14,343 bases of DNA from Alphaproteobacteria bacterium (GTDB lineage: Bacteria; Pseudomonadota; Alphaproteobacteria; Rickettsiales; UBA1997), in contig VGDJ01000019.1 of the NCBI GenBank assembly GCA_016869775.1, positions 1-14,343 on the forward strand, in the 5' to 3' direction. Numbering within the stretch: the first letter of the stretch is position 1; every line of letters begins with the position of its first letter. Both the position numbers and the translations under genes were made by a program. Shown one piece after another: positions 13,031 to 14,343 of the stretch. The notes under the pieces were generated by a model. It had not been told where the DNA came from, did no database searches, and was given only the letters and a program-made list of their open reading frames with translations.

Positions 13031-14343
13031 AAATTACCCCCATCATACTAGCAGGTGGCTTTGGAACCAGACTATGGCCCGTTTCAAGACAATCAAAACC
13101 TAAACAATTTTCAAGTTTTTTTGGCGATAAATCTTTATTCCAAGAAACCATTTTGCGTTTTAATGATCCTCAAAAATTTTCTAAACCAATTATTATTTGC
13201 AATAACGAGCATCGTTTTATGGTCGCTTCTCAACTCGACGAAATTCAAACTTATGCTCGCGCTATAATTCTTGAACCATCTTCACGTAATACAGCTGGGG
13301 CAATCGCTACCGTTGCTCACTTTATTTCTCAAAATAACCCCGATGAAATTATGCTGATTTGCCCAGCCGATCACTTAATTAAAGATACTCAAAATTTTAC
13401 TAACGCAGTTTATAAAGTTGCAAAATTGGCACTTGAAAAACTCCTAATAACCTTTGGTATCAAACCTCAATACCCCGAAACTGGCTACGGATATATTTTA
13501 AAATCATCAGCTATCAATGATAGTAATGCTTTTATGGTTGATAAATTTATCGAAAAACCGAGCGCACAAGTGGCTGAGAAATTGCTAGAAAACCCAAATT
13601 GCTATTGGAATAGTGGAATATTTTTATTTTGTGCCCGAACTTACTTGGAATCATTAAAAATTCTTAACAATGAAATATTTGAAATCGCTAAAAATTGTCT
13701 GGCGAAAGCTCAAAAAGATTTAGATTTTATTCGTTTAGAAGCCAAGGAATATGAAAAATGTCCAAACATTTCAATCGATTATGCGATTATGGAAAAAGCT
13801 CAAAATATTGCTTTAGCGCCTTTGGACATTGATTGGAGCGATGTTGGAAGTTGGCAATCACTTTATAGATTAAGCGCTAAAAATTCGGATCAAAATTATA
13901 TCGAAGGTAAAATTATAACTCTAAAAACTTCAGATTGCTATATTCGCTCCGAAGGTCCTTTAGTGGCTTGCTTGGGAGTTAATAATTTAATCATTATTGC
14001 TACCAAAGATGTGTTTTTAGTCGCCAATATCAAAGATTCACAAAGCATTAAAGAATTATTTGAAACTGTAAAAAATTCTTTTTCTCAATATTGTCTAGAT
14101 CATCAAACTTGTATTCGACCATGGGGAAGCTTTGAAACAATTGATATTGGCATGAATTTCAAAGTCAAAAAAATTCTTGTAAATCCGCACTCAGCATTAT
14201 CTTTGCAGAAACATAGACATCGCGCCGAACATTGGGTTGTTGTGCGCGGAACCGCATCAATTACGCGTGAAGACAAATATTTTGAACTTAAAGAAAATGA
14301 ATCAACTTTTATTCCCCTTGGACACAAACATCGTCTTGAAAAT
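13027..14343 (+). CDS. manC: Mannose-1-phosphate guanylyltransferase / mannose-6-phosphate isomerase, 5' 439 codons (3' end beyond window)
   Basis: Makes GDP-mannose from mannose-1-phosphate and GTP, and in the bifunctional form also interconverts fructose-6-P and mannose-6-P, feeding LPS, capsule or exopolysaccharide synthesis. Reading from ATG 13027 gives an open frame to the edge. The nucleotidyltransferase part opens MKITPIILAGGFGTRLWPVS (signature GGxGTRLWPxSR and KPKQF), with CPADHLI, TFGIKPQYPETGYGYI, FIEKPS, YWNSGIFLF, SIDYAIMEKA and IDWSDVGSW. The C-terminal type II phosphomannose isomerase cupin is present: RPWGSFE (364-370) and SLQKHRHRAEHWVVVRGTA (392-411), with metal ligands Q394, H396, H398, E401 and H402 in the usual pattern. 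The family runs about 470-480 residues, so only about 35 should be missing. The ATG overlaps the previous stop by 4 bp, so it is coupled to the ThiE-like gene. Confidence 0.96.
   Translation, partial: MKITPIILAGGFGTRLWPVSRQSKPKQFSSFFGDKSLFQETILRFNDPQKFSKPIIICNNEHRFMVASQLDEIQTYARAIILEPSSRNTAGAIATVAHFISQNNPDEIMLICPADHLIKDTQNFTNAVYKVAKLALEKLLITFGIKPQYPETGYGYILKSSAINDSNAFMVDKFIEKPSAQVAEKLLENPNCYWNSGIFLFCARTYLESLKILNNEIFEIAKNCLAKAQKDLDFIRLEAKEYEKCPNISIDYAIMEKAQNIALAPLDIDWSDVGSWQSLYRLSAKNSDQNYIEGKIITLKTSDCYIRSEGPLVACLGVNNLIIIATKDVFLVANIKDSQSIKELFETVKNSFSQYCLDHQTCIRPWGSFETIDIGMNFKVKKILVNPHSALSLQKHRHRAEHWVVVRGTASITREDKYFELKENESTFIPLGHKHRLEN

Noticed and set aside
14103..14327. Minus-strand frame opposite the manC cupin domain
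   Set aside because: Antisense to the intact isomerase domain of manC.
1..14343. Hidden defence, toxin-antitoxin, phage or CRISPR system
   Set aside because: All sizeable frames are core metabolic or housekeeping genes and no regularly spaced repeats were seen.

Overview
This window is a stretch of bacterial chromosome, strongly AT-rich and gene-dense, made almost entirely of housekeeping and biosynthetic genes. The protein families fit an alphaproteobacterium: a Fur/Mur-type regulator without the CXXC zinc pair, a uracil-DNA glycosylase of the type lacking half of the Fe-S ligands, a TenI/ThiE-like paralogue of alphaproteobacterial style, and a GSI-type glutamine synthetase. High AT content with retained homoserine kinase, HisZ-like, PurK, GlnA and ManC suggests a reduced AT-rich lineage that still makes amino acids and purines, perhaps a biosynthetically competent Rickettsiales-like or similar group. 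That placement is inference; there is no rRNA in the window to settle it. TGA and TAG are both used as stops, so the code is standard.

Layout. At the left edge, guaB (minus strand, 3' end cut by the window) diverges from a plus-strand operon fur-thrB-pgeF (1059-3153). This converges on a long run of minus-strand genes (3216-12333). In transcription order these are yggS, tRNA-Arg(UCU), glnA-purK, atpD-atpC, nrdR-udg-hisZ-like and parA. At the right edge a TenI/ThiE-like gene and manC (cut by the window) run on the plus strand, head to head with yggS; the yggS and ThiE-like start codons overlap.

Function. guaB and purK belong to purine synthesis, thrB to threonine, hisZ to histidine and glnA to nitrogen assimilation. 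atpD and atpC encode two F1 subunits of ATP synthase. NrdR represses ribonucleotide reductase genes and the glycosylase repairs uracil in DNA. PgeF keeps peptidoglycan precursors correct, and ManC supplies GDP-mannose for surface polysaccharide. ParA, with a parS-like site just upstream, belongs to chromosome segregation.

I see no mobile element, CRISPR array, phage gene, toxin-antitoxin pair or defence cassette. The points worth a second look are a parS-like site beside a parA that has no adjacent parB; no Shine-Dalgarno motif at any of the 15 starts; an epsilon subunit lacking its helical domain; an ATP synthase locus split from its other F1 genes; a perfect 22-bp palindrome upstream of glnA; a long hairpin in the atpD leader; and a pyrimidine tract within a putative nrdR promoter. 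I do not see a wholly new multi-gene system.
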